A stretch of 64,000 bases of DNA, from the NCBI GenBank assembly GCA_030737835.1, contig CM060850.1, positions 25,472,296 through 25,536,295 of the forward strand. Reading direction: 5' to 3'. Made by a program: the position numbers and the translations under genes. Every line of letters begins with the position of its first letter. The first letter of the stretch is position 1. Under the pieces are notes generated by a model. It saw only the letters and a program-made list of their open reading frames with translations. It was not told the DNA's origin and did not search any database. Below, piece by piece: positions 11,001 to 22,436 of the stretch. Source of the DNA: Acorus gramineus (lineage: Eukaryota > Streptophyta > Magnoliopsida > Acorales > Acoraceae).

Positions 11001-13470
11001 CACCCTTAATTCTATAAAACTAGTTGTAATTTCTTAGAATGGCAAACCTCCAATCAAGAAAAGGAAAACATATGAAGATGTGAAGACTTCAAAAACGCCC
11101 ATAATACAACCTCCCCCAAAACAAACACGCCCATCAAGCAAGCTCTTACAATGCCTTGTACAGTCGCTCAATCCCCAACCCACTCAATATTCATTAATTC
11201 AACCCATTAATACATTATCTCTAGTCCCTTAAGGGAGAGACATTGAAGCACCACATATTCTCCATCTAAACCATTCACATCTTGAAAATTTTCTCATTTC
11301 TTGCTCAACAAACTGCACAAGGAATGAAGAAGATGAATTTTGTCTTTTTTGCTTCCATCTCCCTTCTAGTTAATCAACTTGCATATATTCTCTCTAAAAA
11401 TTATCTTGCTAATGCTCATCGGCTGCACTGTTTATTTAGTTTATGTGGTTGAAGTAATATTTTGAATGTATGTTTATTATGCAAAATATCTAGATTCACT
11501 TGCTCTTCTGCATACAACTATGGTTATGCCCACATTTTCCTGGGAGATACACTTTTAGAGCACTTTTAGAGCATGTTTGTGCCTTGGAAACAGAGAGATC
11601 TAAAGTCTGTGGTCAATAGGAAGCAATGGAAGAGGGTAGGAAAAAAATTTTCTTTTGGCTTTGCAAAGCTCATTTTCTACGAGGAAAAAAGAAAATTTAT
11701 TTTTTAGTTCCACCTTTGATAGCGATCAGAATTGGGTGGAAAACTTAAAGAAGGTTTTAGGGATTGGGGAAAATAGAAAGAAAATATTATTCCTTTGAAA
11801 AGTAGCACAGAATGCTGGAAATAGATGGAATATTGTGTTATAGGGAAAATGTTTTCCTTTTCATGTCTTTCTCTTCCTTTTCAAGAACACAAACCTCCAC
11901 TGAATGATTCTTTATGAAATGACCCAAAATTGCTTTCATGCAGATAACAGACGATATGTTGTGATTTACCTTTCTTGAGCCTTTTTTAAGTAAATACTAC
12001 TGCTATGACGATGTAAGAGTGTGCCAGTTCCATTTTTCCCATTGTCCTTTTCACTTCTAGAATGCTGTGCACCTTCTTGCATTGAATTCATTATAAATAG
12101 AATGGAAATTTCACAAGAAATAGCAAGAAAGTTTGGTGATTTGTTGAGTACCAAAAGGATTTCAACAAAATCACCCTACACCACATGTAGTGTGTTGGCC
12201 TTTTTGGTTGATGAGGAATGAAAAAGGCTTTGAATGAAAACAAAGTTTACACTGTCAAAACATCCTGGATTTCTCAAGCGTGTGGAGAATACACAATTCG
12301 CATCTGTCAGATATTGGTGTCCAGAGGGATGGGAGACTCTCAATATTGTGATTTTCATGTAAACTTTTTTTCTCTCGCCAATTATATTATAAATGGTAAA
12401 CATCTAGAATGGAAGAAAAACCCTCTTTAACAGGAAAAAAAAATATTCCACACAACACACCCCTTCCCAAGGCTCAAATTACTGCTCCAGCTATCCCAAC
12501 AAAGAATTTTTTTCTATTTAAAAAATAACATTACATTACATGAAGCATTTTTTTCCCATCTTATTTTTGTCTCTTGGATTGTTCTTCCTGTTATCCTAAC
12601 CTTATTCGGGAGAGTTCCTTTTGACCAAATGACCTGCTTTTCTTTTTTACATTGTTTTAGGGTGTATTATTTGAAAAATGTAACTGCTTACTAAGTTTTA
12701 ATCTCTGCAGGTATTTGGATGCAAGGAAGAAGAAAAACAAGAAGGCCAAAACAGATGATATACCTGAATTCCCTCAGCATGAGAAAATCAAATTTGGGGA
12801 AGTTGTTGAAGCTCCACCAAAGCTGGTTATTCCTAAAGTAAGTTTGTATTAGATATCTGATTCTCTTTTATGTGGAAATTTTTATATGGAAACCAGATTG
12901 GAGCGTCTCGCATTATTTTCCATGGGAAACTCTATGTAGGAAAGAACTTAAAGTCTGGTATGGAGATTAAGAAAACATTTCTTGTTGTCTCTGTAGGCAT
13001 TGAACACTGCACGAAATGCATCACATGAAAGACTTCGATTGCACAAAATTGATGCCAATAAGCAACACAAAGGACGTGCTGCAATGCCTGGAATTCCCCA
13101 TCCTGTCACTGGGGCTCCATCTGCACCTGGGGTATAGATATTCTTTCTCAGACATTTTTATGATGAATTATTAATATCATGCGATTCACTTGTATACACC
13201 GGTTTTGAAGTTCTACAAGCTATATGAGCTTCCGCAACTCACATATAGGCTATCACATGTTAGAGGGAGAGGAGTAACTAAAATCTGATACAGAGATTAA
13301 CAAAGCATTTCCTATTTTCTCTGCAGGCAATGAAGACCCCACAAAAAGCATCTCAAGAAAGACTGCGACTGCAAGCAATTGCTGCCTATAGGCAAAGACG
13401 AGGATTGCCATTGAGGCCTGGAATTCAACTTCCTCCTGTCAGTGAGACCCTATCAACTCCCCCAGTATAG
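7811..13470 (+). CDS. Basic, probably nucleolar plant protein, CCDC137-like
   Basis: Exons: 7811-7973, 8086-8153, 10337-10560, 12711-12837, 12997-13131, 13327-13470; 861 bp, 286 aa, all GT-AG. The N-terminus MGGKGRRRREKNFLAAHGG and the block DALPSKLRKLLKF look like a conserved plant family distantly resembling animal CCDC137; this assignment is from general resemblance and is not certain. The middle is Lys/Arg-rich (KKRKAKRKRDLE, RRDRKKRYLDARKKKNKKAK), consistent with nuclear or nucleolar localisation, followed by the compact motif FPQHEKIKFGEVVEAPPKL (about 189-207). No catalytic motif is seen. Exons 5 and 6 encode two related blocks (ASHERLRL... and ASQERLRL...), an apparent local duplication. 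Telo-boxes upstream support a ribosome-related role. Intron 2 is 2.2 kb and carries a LINE tail; intron 3 is 2.15 kb. Exon 1 is set by the first ATG after the telo-boxes. Confidence 0.8.
7974..8010 (+). repeat. CT microsatellite directly after the intron 1 splice donor
   Basis: The donor of intron 1 reads CAAG|GTCTCT and runs straight into about 16 CT units before TATGTATATATC. The microsatellite therefore forms the intron side of the splice donor. Confidence 0.85.
8563..8731 (+). mobile_element. 5'-truncated LINE 3' tail with 27-bp target duplication
   Basis: A 115-bp insert (8590-8704) ends in an A-run and has the typical plant L1 3' end composition (TTTGTAACTGC, TTATAAAATGGATTACC, TTTCTCAAAAA). 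It is flanked by direct repeats at 8563-8589 and 8705-8731 that match at 24 of 27 positions. This is the signature of target-primed reverse transcription with heavy 5' truncation. It lies in intron 2 of the CCDC137-like gene. Confidence 0.8.
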
Positions 13471-13560
13471 TTACTTCAGACAAATTTTTGAAAAAGAAAT
13501 TTTGTGTCTTATGATTCACCTGTACATGCAAGTTTCTGGTGACCATGAGCTAGAAGATGT
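12945..13560 (+). repeat. Tandem duplication covering exons 5 and 6 and their introns
   Basis: Two units about 330 bp apart are similar across intron and exon. Intron bases before exon 5 (AAAGTCTGGTATGGAGATTAA) resemble those before exon 6 (AAAATCTGATACAGAGATTAA). The exons begin GCATTGAACAC and GCAATGAAGAC and both encode an ERLRL block. The sequence after exon 5 (GATTCACTTGTATACACC) resembles that after exon 6 (GATTCACCTGTACATGCA). Similarity in introns as well as exons shows a DNA duplication rather than protein convergence. Confidence 0.75.
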
Positions 13561-15177
13561 ATGCAAGGATATCATCAGCCCAGCACTCACCATGGACTTC
13601 AGCATGGTTTATATTTATTGAAGGTTTTCAAGTGTGTGGTCACTTCTTTACTGATATTGTAGAAAAATAGAGTAAGGGTCCGTTTGTTTTGAGGTAAAAC
13701 TTCCATAAGCACTATTTGTTTTTCTATAAAAGCAGTTTCCATGTTTGGGAACTTTGGAAAAGAACAGTTAAAGGAAAACTATTTTCATAAACGCCCTTAA
13801 ATCAGGAAAAAGGCATAATGAGTGTGTACGCTGTTTTCCTTGAAGAATAAGGCATCTTTTTTTCATCTTCTCGGATTTTTTTAAATTTTAGTCCGGTAAT
13901 TTCAAAATATTCTCCATCTTATCTTTTGTCTGATTTAAATTTTATCTTTTGTTTTTCTATTAAAATTTATTTTCTATTATCTTTAAATTCAAATCCATTT
14001 AAATTTTATCTTTAATATGAATGTTAATTTACGTTGATCCTAAATATTATTCAAAGGGTACTGTTACACTGTCATTAGTTGCATGTACTATATATACCTC
14101 GTTATAATTTTTGAACGCGATAAATGAGTTCATAAGATATGAATCATGACAGATTTAAAAATATAAAAATATTATGTATGTAATTTATGAAAATTAATAT
14201 TTTCTTAATAAAAAAAATATAATATGAAAAGATTATAGTAGAGATTTGTGTTATGTTAATCAAGCAATTTGTTTGTGGGTCCTACTGTGGTTACACAAGC
14301 TGTGTACCCGCGTTCGAGCTAGGCAAAAGCAAAACAGAAGAACAAGAAGGGAGTGGGGAATCGAATAGTTGCAGTCAATTCGACAGTGTTGGTCAACCTT
14401 AACAGTTTTCCATAACCTCAACCCAACCGGGTCCACCGTGATCTGGTCTGACCCCGACCGGATGACAGGCTTATTAAGACTGTAAAAAAGATAGAGCTCA
14501 TTTACCATTTGATACATTCAAATCATATACCATGATGACTGGGCTTTAGTGCCAAATGGATCAATCAAAGCCTGCACAGAGAACCAAATGGAATTTCCAA
14601 AGGCTACCTCCACACCAATACAGGGTTAACACAGGGGAACCCTACATCCCCATTTCATTTCACCATAGAAATGGAAGGCATCTTCCAAATGTTCAAGGTC
14701 CAATCTCAAATTCTCAACTAGTCATTTGCTAATTGATGATGATCCGATGATTTTTCAATGATGGGAGTGATAAATCAGTTAAAAGCCTGCAGATCCTCAA
14801 GAGAGTTCAGAGACCAGTCTGGGTCCTCTGGGATGAAATATCAATCCAAGTGACATCAAGTATTTTGCAGGTGGTAGCTTCAAAAATGAAGATACAGTTC
14901 AAACACTTATAGTTTAACAAAAAGGTTTACAAGTAACCTGCTTGGATTTCCCTTATTTAGCCCCAAAATGAAAGCTAATTTTTGAACCCTTCTGATTAGA
15001 AGGATAACCAGCAAGAAAGGGACATGGACGGCAAAGCTTCTTACCATGGCTAGCAGGCCAGAGTTAATAAAATGTGTGCTATGTAGTATTCATATATACT
15101 GGACCAGTGTCTTCCACATCCCTAGAACCACTATTTGCCTCATTGAGAAAAACACAGTCAAAATAACTAAGACAATT

Positions 15178-15226
15178 CATCCCATCAGTTGGGAGAAAGT
15201 TTCATCCCATCAGTTGGGAGAAAGTA
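15178..15226. repeat. Exact tandem duplication, about 24 bp x 2
   Basis: CATCCCATCAGTTGGGAGAAAG occurs twice back to back, with TTT at the join. It is a small recent slippage-type duplication and has no coding context. Confidence 0.8.
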
Positions 15227-16141
15227 TGCCAACTATATGATGCTATTGGGGTTATTCAAACCAGAAAGAAAAGGATACTAGACTAAATAAGAAAAATGTG
15301 TGTATTTTGAAAACTACTCTGTAACAGTCTCTGTATACAATTGTAAACGTTGCTCTAAGTTCACTAAGGGGATGCATCTGAATGGCATGCCATTTCGTTT
15401 CCCAATTTTAGTGATCCCTACGAAAAATTGGAATCCATTTTTTAGATATAATACAATTCTCTTACCCTAAAAAGTAAATTGAAAACATTTTAAAAAAAAG
15501 GGAACTCTAATTAATAACGACAGGCTGGTATGAGATTTCAAGATAATATCACATTTATATAACATAAAATAAACAAATAAATAAATAAGCATCTGCTTTT
15601 TTTATCATTAGCTTATAAAAAAAATTGAAGCCTTTCTAGCTTCTATTGCTTCACAGAAGAAAATCTCATCATATCTTCTAGAAAGCCATTCAAGGGAAAT
15701 TGCAGCAAAAGATGTTGGTAACCTTCTCAAATAAAATCAGATCCATGAATTTTATCTTGAAAAGGATAGCCCTTGCAACAAACAATAGAAGCAGGCAGAC
15801 ATTGAGTTTTGATTGTCTGGTGAGCAATGGATGCCAGTCGCGTCTTTAACATTCCCCAACAAGCTTTGAATAAAAGTCAAATGTCGAACTGGCAGATGGT
15901 ATACATTGTTCTTTCTGGACCACCACAACAAACCTGCAAGGTTATTGATTTTAGTGGATATTTTCCTAGAAAGGAGGACCAGTGTACAAGTTTCACTTTG
16001 GAAATTCACATCTCCTTTTGCATATTCAGAAGCTTTCCTAGGGTAACGGCAATGTGAGAGCAAGATGGTTTGCACTCATATATAGTTAGTCCATCGAACT
16101 GTCCTTCATGAAAATGTAATAATCAATAGTAAAATGTTAAG

Positions 16142-16378
16142 ACATAGTCCCTGCATGCAGCCCCACATGCAGTCCCCACATGATTTGATTCTTTTCAAAG
16201 GTATATACTTAATGTACGAAGTATGTACATTCATAAAAAAATAATGAAGTGTATAGATGTATAGCACAGACCACTTTTAGAAAGAGAGAAATATAACATG
16301 CTTTTCGCTTAATGAGGCATATCTCATGGAGATACATGGGACTGCATGCGGGGCTGCATATGGGATTGTGTGCAACAG
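16142..16378. repeat. Imperfect inverted repeat, MITE-like
   Basis: The left arm TCCCTGCATGCAGCCCCACA (about 16147-16166) pairs with the right arm near 16338-16375 (ACTGCATGCGGGGCTGCATA). The arms are about 45 bp with mismatches and the enclosed spacer about 140 bp. Target duplications were not recognised. Confidence 0.45.
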
Positions 16379-16491
16379 CAGTCTAATCAATATTTAAGGT
16401 CTTGTTCCATCTCTTAGATGTCAGTTCAAACTTTCCATCTATGAGTTACAAAAAATGTATCCATACCTGACATCATAAATCCATTCAAGAG

Positions 16492-19337
16492 CTAAAGAAA
16501 ACCTTCAACTCCACGTCCAGCCATTGATTCCCTGTATATTGAGAGTGCTTCTTCCATCACATGGGCTTGAGTCAACAGCTCCGCCCTTTTCTTGCCAGAT
16601 GGATGAGTTGAGAGATAATTTTTCAATGCTGAATCACCAGTCAGCTTCCCGAGCTTCTCATAGACGGTTGGTGCCACACGTGGATTATACCCAGCTGAAG
16701 CAACCAACAATAGGCCAATATAATCTGCTTCCATTTCCATCCTGGTAAAACCAAACAAACATGATGTGTTTACAATGTGAACAAGTTTGTTAAATTTCAT
16801 ATAACTAACAAAATAGACAAATGTCAAAATTCAAACAATAAAGTTGCATCATCATACAAATGATAAAACAAAAAACTTTTCCTGTTTTTATATTCTCCTA
16901 TTTTTATCATTTAAAAAATAAATAAACTTTGGAGGTTTATGTGGTTGTCATATCTCGGTTGGATGATGACTAGGTTCTATAGATCCAAGTAAGCAGCTGA
17001 AGATTCCAATGCTTGTCCAATGTGTAATGAGGAATGTGAGAGAGTGGAGCATTTGCTTTGCATGTGCCCATTCGCAAGACACCTGTGGAGCTCTTTGGGG
17101 GCTTCTGCGGTTTAAAATCAGATATTCAAAGCTTAGAAGGTTTTTGGAAAGCAGGAAAGGAGTTGAAGAAGGGAGATAGAAGCATAAAGGCAAAGGTGTC
17201 ACAAATCATTGTTCCAACGGGACGTTGGGAAATTTGGCTTACTAGAAACAGGGTGGTATTCAAGGGGGACACATCATATGCGGAAGACATTTCGGAACCT
17301 ACAATCTTCTTCATAAAGGCTGGGCGAGGGACTGCGTGGAGTCTCAAGAAGTTGGGCTGGTTCAGGGTAGATTGGTGATCATGAGGGAGTTTTCTAACTT
17401 ACTCGGCAGGTCTGTTGTAATTGTTGTGTAGTTTCCTCAAACTTCTTTGTTTCCTTGTTTTACTTTATTTTATTTAGCTTGGGACTGATTATTGTAGAAT
17501 TCTTATCTACTGGATGACCTTCCAATTTTCTGCCACTGGAACAGTACCGGTTTTGAGAAGATTGGAGTTTGGAGAAGATTGGACTTCTGGTTAGGTACTA
17601 GGATTTTGGAAATTCTTTGTGCTACCTACATAGAAAGACCATCATCACTGAGACATTTCAATCTCTAAAATCTATGCTTTACAATAACTATTTGAAATTC
17701 TGCATTTGACCAGGGATATTCCCAAGAAAATAAATTAAGGCAAGTTCCGCCTTGTATAAAAATCAAATAAACAAGCTTTTCTATGTTTCTTCTAAAATAT
17801 TTCCAGACCATCCAACAATGGAAGTCCATGACAGACACATTCTATTTTCTTACTTTCTATAAAAATCAGACCAAAACACTTGCTCCACACTAAAAAACAA
17901 TATCATAATGCTGTGGAGTGAAAAAGTTCATAAACTAATCCCAAAACGTCAGAGAACAGCGTATGCAACTCATCCAGACACTAGTTAAATTAAACTATCC
18001 AAAAGGGTAATTTATTCTTGATGATTAGCAACATGGTTATCAATTTTTCAATTCCACCAACAATCAGAAGCTCCTTGCTTCACATAGTTTCAAAATAAAT
18101 GCTCAAGAATTAAAACAGCTTCAAATCACCCAAATTCAAGAGGCAAATGAACTAACCAAATTTGATAAAAGCATCATCAAGGGAAAATACCTCCGAGAGA
18201 AAGGAAGCCTTAAGAGAAGATTCGACATCGCGTCTACAAGTTGAGGTGCTCCAACAAATTGAAGGATTATCAACTGCAACACAGCAAACCACAGGTTCTT
18301 CGTTATCCCCTCCGCGATGTGCCGTGCCACAGCGTGTCCCACCTACTCACCAGTTTAAAACCTTTGAATATCTAAATAAGCAAAATTTGAATTGTAGCAT
18401 TAAAAAAGAAAAAGGAAGTCAATTATACTTCATGGCTGATGATAGTGGCGATCTCCGCATCAGACCTGAACTGATCGAGCAATCCCGTGAACACCACAAT
18501 CTTCCCTCCCGGAAGACAAAACGCATTGACTATGGGCTCCCTCACAACGAGGACCTCCCAATTCAGCCCCTCCAGGTGCCTCGACTCGGACTCCGCCCTC
18601 CGCGCGTCACTGGACTTCCTGCTGCTCTGCACCCACTTATCGTCCAGTACCTCATCCTTTGCGCCATTCCACTGCTCCTCCTCATCGCCGCCCTCACTGA
18701 TCAACAACGTCAAACCGTCTTGAGATCCGTCCGGCCTCGGATCCTCCGACGCCTCCGCGTACTCCGGATCGGTCCACACGTGCTCCTTCCTCAGCCCCCT
18801 CTGCAGAGCACCGATCACGTCCTTCGCGATCAGCTTCACTCGGACGCTCTCGGGGTGGTTCGGCGGCAATATCTTCCCTTTGAACTCCGCCTTGACCTGC
18901 TCGAACTGGGATTCCCCAAGCTGGCGCTCCATCGACTTGGAGAGGAGGACGAAGTGCGTGCGCTTCGTGTAGGGGACCGTCTCGAGGTGCCCGAAGTAGA
19001 CGGTGATCGCGACGCCGGCGCCGAAGACGACGACCGCGAAGACGTGGCGGGGGTTCTGGGACCACCGGTCCCGGCCGCGACGCTTGAAGTGGACCACGCG
19101 GTTGTGGTCGACATAGTAGAACCTCCGGCCGCCCCCGGCATGGATAGGGTTGGGTTTGGGTGTGATCGAGGAGGAGATCGAGAGGCGTCGCTTGAATTCG
19201 CGGATCAAGATCGTCGATGACGGCGATGGAGACGGTCGCGGAGGAGGGGGTGGTAGTGTGGGTTTTGGGAAAGAGAGCTTCAAAGCGATGCCTCTGATGG
19301 CGTCGAAGGTTGGTTTTGCCTTTCTGTAGAAGCTCAT
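16492..19337 (-). CDS. OMA1: OMA1-type mitochondrial zinc metalloendopeptidase
   Basis: Membrane-bound M48-family protease of the inner mitochondrial membrane, acting in stress-dependent protein processing. Exons on the minus strand: 19337-18429, 18342-18191, 16741-16492; 1311 bp, 436 aa, close to the Arabidopsis homolog's length. The N-terminus is basic and Ser/Pro-rich (presequence-like). One membrane segment is seen at about 98-116 (HVFAVVVFGAGVAITVYFG). The zinc motif HEVGH is at 302-306 and is split by intron 1 between Glu and Val; the third ligand is expected in EMEADYIGL (Glu 358). LNWEVLVVREPIVNAFCLPGGKIVVFTGLL precedes the active site, as in the family. Intron 1 is 86 bp; intron 2 (1449 bp) holds a LINE fragment in opposite orientation. 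Exon 1 is GC-rich. The long plus-strand frame at 18162-19220 is its shadow. Start is the first Met, consistent with the presequence. Confidence 0.94.
16950..17545 (+). pseudogene. Decayed LINE 3' coding part (zinc-binding RT end) in OMA1 intron 2
   Basis: At 17014-17115 one frame reads CPMCNEECERVEHLLCMC followed by PFARHLW. This is the C-x2-C-x8-H zinc-binding block (zf-RVT) found at the end of plant LINE reverse transcriptases. A second frame continues at 17058-17378 with WEIWLTRNRVVFKG, the usual W..WxxRN...F block after zf-RVT. Frameshifts and stops separate the parts. It is inserted antisense to OMA1. Confidence 0.85.
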
Positions 19338-19616
19338 CGGGAGACTTGTTTTATTTTAATTTTTTGGGGAAATAAATGTTTAGTTGGTGAAATCGCTGTA
19401 AAGAGTGGCGACGTGGTTTGCGTTTGGATGGGAGGAGAAGTGAGCGTTCCTTTCGTCGATCGCGTGGTAAGAGACGTCTGTCTCGGCATCCACTTCCGTT
19501 CAGGTTGGAATTTTATTTTTTATTTTTATTTTTTTTTTTTTTTTTTTTATTGTGCCCGTCTATTACCACCGACCAAAATGCTCCCCCCACCCCTTCCCAA
19601 CTAATGAAAATTTAAA
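19338..19616. other. OMA1 upstream region
   Basis: Short promoter-side region of OMA1 with a long T-rich tract (about 19513-19550). It ends at the target duplication of the adjacent MULE-type element. No gene is seen. Confidence 0.4.
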
Positions 19617-20573
19617 GGGTTAAAGACATCTAAGTCCCTACAAACATAAGAAAACCCATATAAGTCCCTGCTAAAATTAGGACAGACGTACGAGTCCCTG
19701 AAAACTCAGAAAAACCCAATTATCATCCCTGAGTTAAATTTCCATCCAAACTTAACGGAATATTCTCAGAATATTATGTCACATATAATTGTGTTGACAT
19801 TGAAGTCCTTATAAACAGTCATAAAGACAAATTAGTCCCTGTAAAAGACAAAATTACCCCTGAAAGACTTTTACATTAAATTGTGTACACATTGTAGTCC
19901 CTGTAAACAATCATAAAGACAAATTAGTCCTTGCAAAAGATAAAATTGCCCCTGAAAGATTTTTACATTTAATTGGATAGACATTACAGTCCTTATAAAT
20001 AATCGTATAGACAAATTGGTACATGTAAAAGACAAAAATGCCCCTGAAGAATTTTTACATTTAATTGTGTAGAAATTGCAGTATTTTAGAGGGTATTTAA
20101 TTTTTAAATTGCAATGTCTGCACAATTAAATGTAAAAATCCTTCAAGGGTATTTTTGTCTTTTAGAGGGACCAATTTGTTTTTACGATTATTTATAAGGA
20201 CTATAATGTCTATTCAATTATATGTAAAAGTCTTTCAAGGGCAATTTTGTCTTTTGCGGGGACTAATTTGTATTTATGATTATTTATAGGGACTACAATA
20301 TATACATAATTTAATGTAAAAGTCTTTTAGGGGCAATTTTATCTTTTGTAGAGACTGATTTGTCTTTATAACTGTTTATAAGGATTTCAATGTCTACACA
20401 ATTATATGTGATGGAATATTCTAGGAATATTCCGTTACATTTGGATGAAAATTTAACTCATGGATGATAATTGGGTTTTTTTTAGTTTTTAGAGACTCGT
20501 ACGTCTGTCTCAATTTTAATAAGGACTTATATGGATTTTTCCATGTTTGTAGGGACTTAAATGTCTTTAACCC
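19617..20573. mobile_element. 957-bp palindromic MULE-type non-autonomous element
   Basis: The ends are GGGTTAAAGAC and GTCTTTAACCC, and the two halves are inverted copies over almost the whole length, centred near 20095. The element is flanked by an exact 9-bp direct repeat AAATTTAAA (19608-19616 and 20574-20582), the duplication length of Mutator-like elements. Each arm has several related subunits of about 90-110 bp containing TAGTCCCTGTAAA, CATAAAGACAAATTAGTCC and a CCCCTGAAAGA-type block. No coding capacity is seen. A transcript through it would fold into a hairpin with arms of more than 450 bp. Confidence 0.85.
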
Positions 20574-20597
20574 AAATTTAAAATACATAACTCATTC

Positions 20598-21415
20598 CAC
20601 TAATCGGTTTGACACAAACTCAATCATACTAAAATGTTCAACGTGACTTAAGGTATGTCATCGTAAGTTGTTTGATTTGACACACACCTAATCAAATTGA
20701 AATGTATATTGTGACTCAATGTGTGTCGCTCAACACTTTCTTACTACAGTATTTTAAAAGTGGCGCGATACACCTTGGATCACAGTAAATTGTTCGGTTT
20801 GACACAAACTCAGTGAAACTAGGATGTTTACTGTGACTCAAAGTGTGTCGTCCAATACAATTCAATTGACACTAATTTAATTTTCTTATCTATTATAAAT
20901 ATCATAAATACACAACAAATAAATATTATAAATAAACAATATTCACATATATAGTCACGTAAGTTGAATCAACATTCACATATCTAATCTACTATGCACA
21001 TTTACAAATCCAATAACACCGTTTTTTTTTTTCGCAAATGAAAGCGTGTGAATGTGTGAATGTAGATGTGTGAATGTTGAACAATAAAGGCTATTATGTC
21101 AATAAGAGGTTTTCATTTGCGAAAAAAGAATGATGTATTAGATTTGTAAATGTGCATAGTGGATATGTGAATGTTGAATCAATTTATGTGACTAAAAATG
21201 TGAATGTTATTTATTTGTTGTATATTTATGATGTTTATAATAAGTAAAAAAAATAAATTATTGTTAATTAAATAGTATTGGGTGACACATCTTGGGTCAC
21301 AGTAGACACCCCGGTTTAACTGGATCTGTGTCAAATCAAACAATTTAAGACAACACATTTTGGGTCACATTAGACACTCCAGTATGACTGAGTTTGTAAC
21401 AAACCGGCTAACTGC
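20598..21415. mobile_element. Second fold-back element with arm subrepeats
   Basis: The left end CGGTTTGACACAAACTCA and the right end TGAGTTTGTAACAAACCG are inverted. Further inside, blocks with GTTTGATTTGACACA, TGTGACTCAA.GTGTGTCG and AACAAATAAATATT recur in inverted order up to a centre near 21065. The left arm has about three 140-bp subunits and the right arm about two. It starts only about 16 bp after the previous element's target duplication. The family is uncertain, and no clear target duplication was found. Confidence 0.6.
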
Positions 21416-22436
21416 TATCTCTCTACCTCTTGTTTCTCTTGGGTTTCTCTTGGGTCTCCAACCCACCCAAAAAAAAACAAAAAAGTTTTTCACAGTGAAG
21501 AACCAAAGGGATGGAAAGAGAGCTCCCCCACCCAAAAAAATAGTTAGGGAGACAAGATGGGAGTGAATCAAATTTTTCATTTGATGAATTTAGAGAGTCG
21601 TAACATTTATTAATTCCCATCATTATTCCTCCGCCATTTCAGTTTAACCATACTGAAGTGATATACATACATTAAAAGTTAAATAGGATCTAAACACAAA
21701 TAAATAGGTAATGGTGGTAAATGAATCGAACAAACTGAGCTGTGACATATTCGAGATGAGTCGAGCTGAGCTCACAAGCTCAGTGTTCTTTATTTTAGAG
21801 TTTTTAGGGTTTGAAAACAAAATTTTAGTCTAAACAAACCAAGTTCATGAGTCTAAACGAGCTTTACTTTGTATTGGTTTAATATTTTAATTTTATAAAA
21901 AAATTGAGCTAAACTTCAACTAAATTTTTTATAACATAAACGGGCAGAATTTGAACACAAAATAAAACTTGATTCAAATCCCAAGCTTAACCAAACTTTA
22001 AAATTGTTCATGCTCGCTCATTTATCTAATTGAACAAGCCTGAACGAGCTTAAACTGAACAAGGGAATGAGCCTCATCCTGAGAACAGAAACTCAAATAA
22101 AGGATGCAAAATACAAGAAATGATCAATTGAATAACCAATGTATAGCTATTTCAAAATTTTGTTGAATAAAATTCCCACATCCTGGGTACAAAAATAATA
22201 GATAAACATAACAATAGTTAACATTTCATCACAATACCTATAGTTATGTTTTAAAACATTAGACAACCAACAAAAAAAAATCAAAAAATATCCCAGGAAC
22301 AAAATTTCACCCCCCACTAATACAAACTCTCCAGACAAGCGTGTGCAGAAGGGCTGTTCTCTCACTCAGAATTTATCAAAAGCTTAATAAATGAAATCAT
22401 TTTTGTCCCGATTTTCCTTCATATGTCCGGCAATAC
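21416..22436. repeat. Spacer with a GAGCT-rich degenerate repeat
   Basis: No gene is supported. From about 21735 to 22075 the sequence is rich in GAGCT and AACGAGCTT words (CGAGCTGAGCTCACAAGCTC, GAACGAGCTTAAACTGAAC), a composition seen in common intergenic plant repeats. The last 370 bp lie just downstream of the RH7 stop codon and probably include its 3' UTR. Confidence 0.4.

Larger units (their letters stand above)
13471..16491. other. Spacer between convergent CCDC137-like and OMA1 genes
   Basis: Three-kilobase gap between convergent genes. No coding region is supported. It contains a TE-end-like GGGTCCGTTTG at about 13678, an AT-rich block (13850-14240), a short tandem duplication at 15178-15226, and an inverted-repeat pair near 16145-16190 and 16330-16375. 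Reading frames at 15752-16075 and 14260-14517 show no family resemblance. Confidence 0.5.

Noticed and set aside
18162-19220. 352-codon plus-strand open frame
   Set aside because: It lies antisense to OMA1 exon 1, which has clear protease motifs. The frame is a GC-rich shadow with Arg/Asp/Val-biased, family-less sequence.
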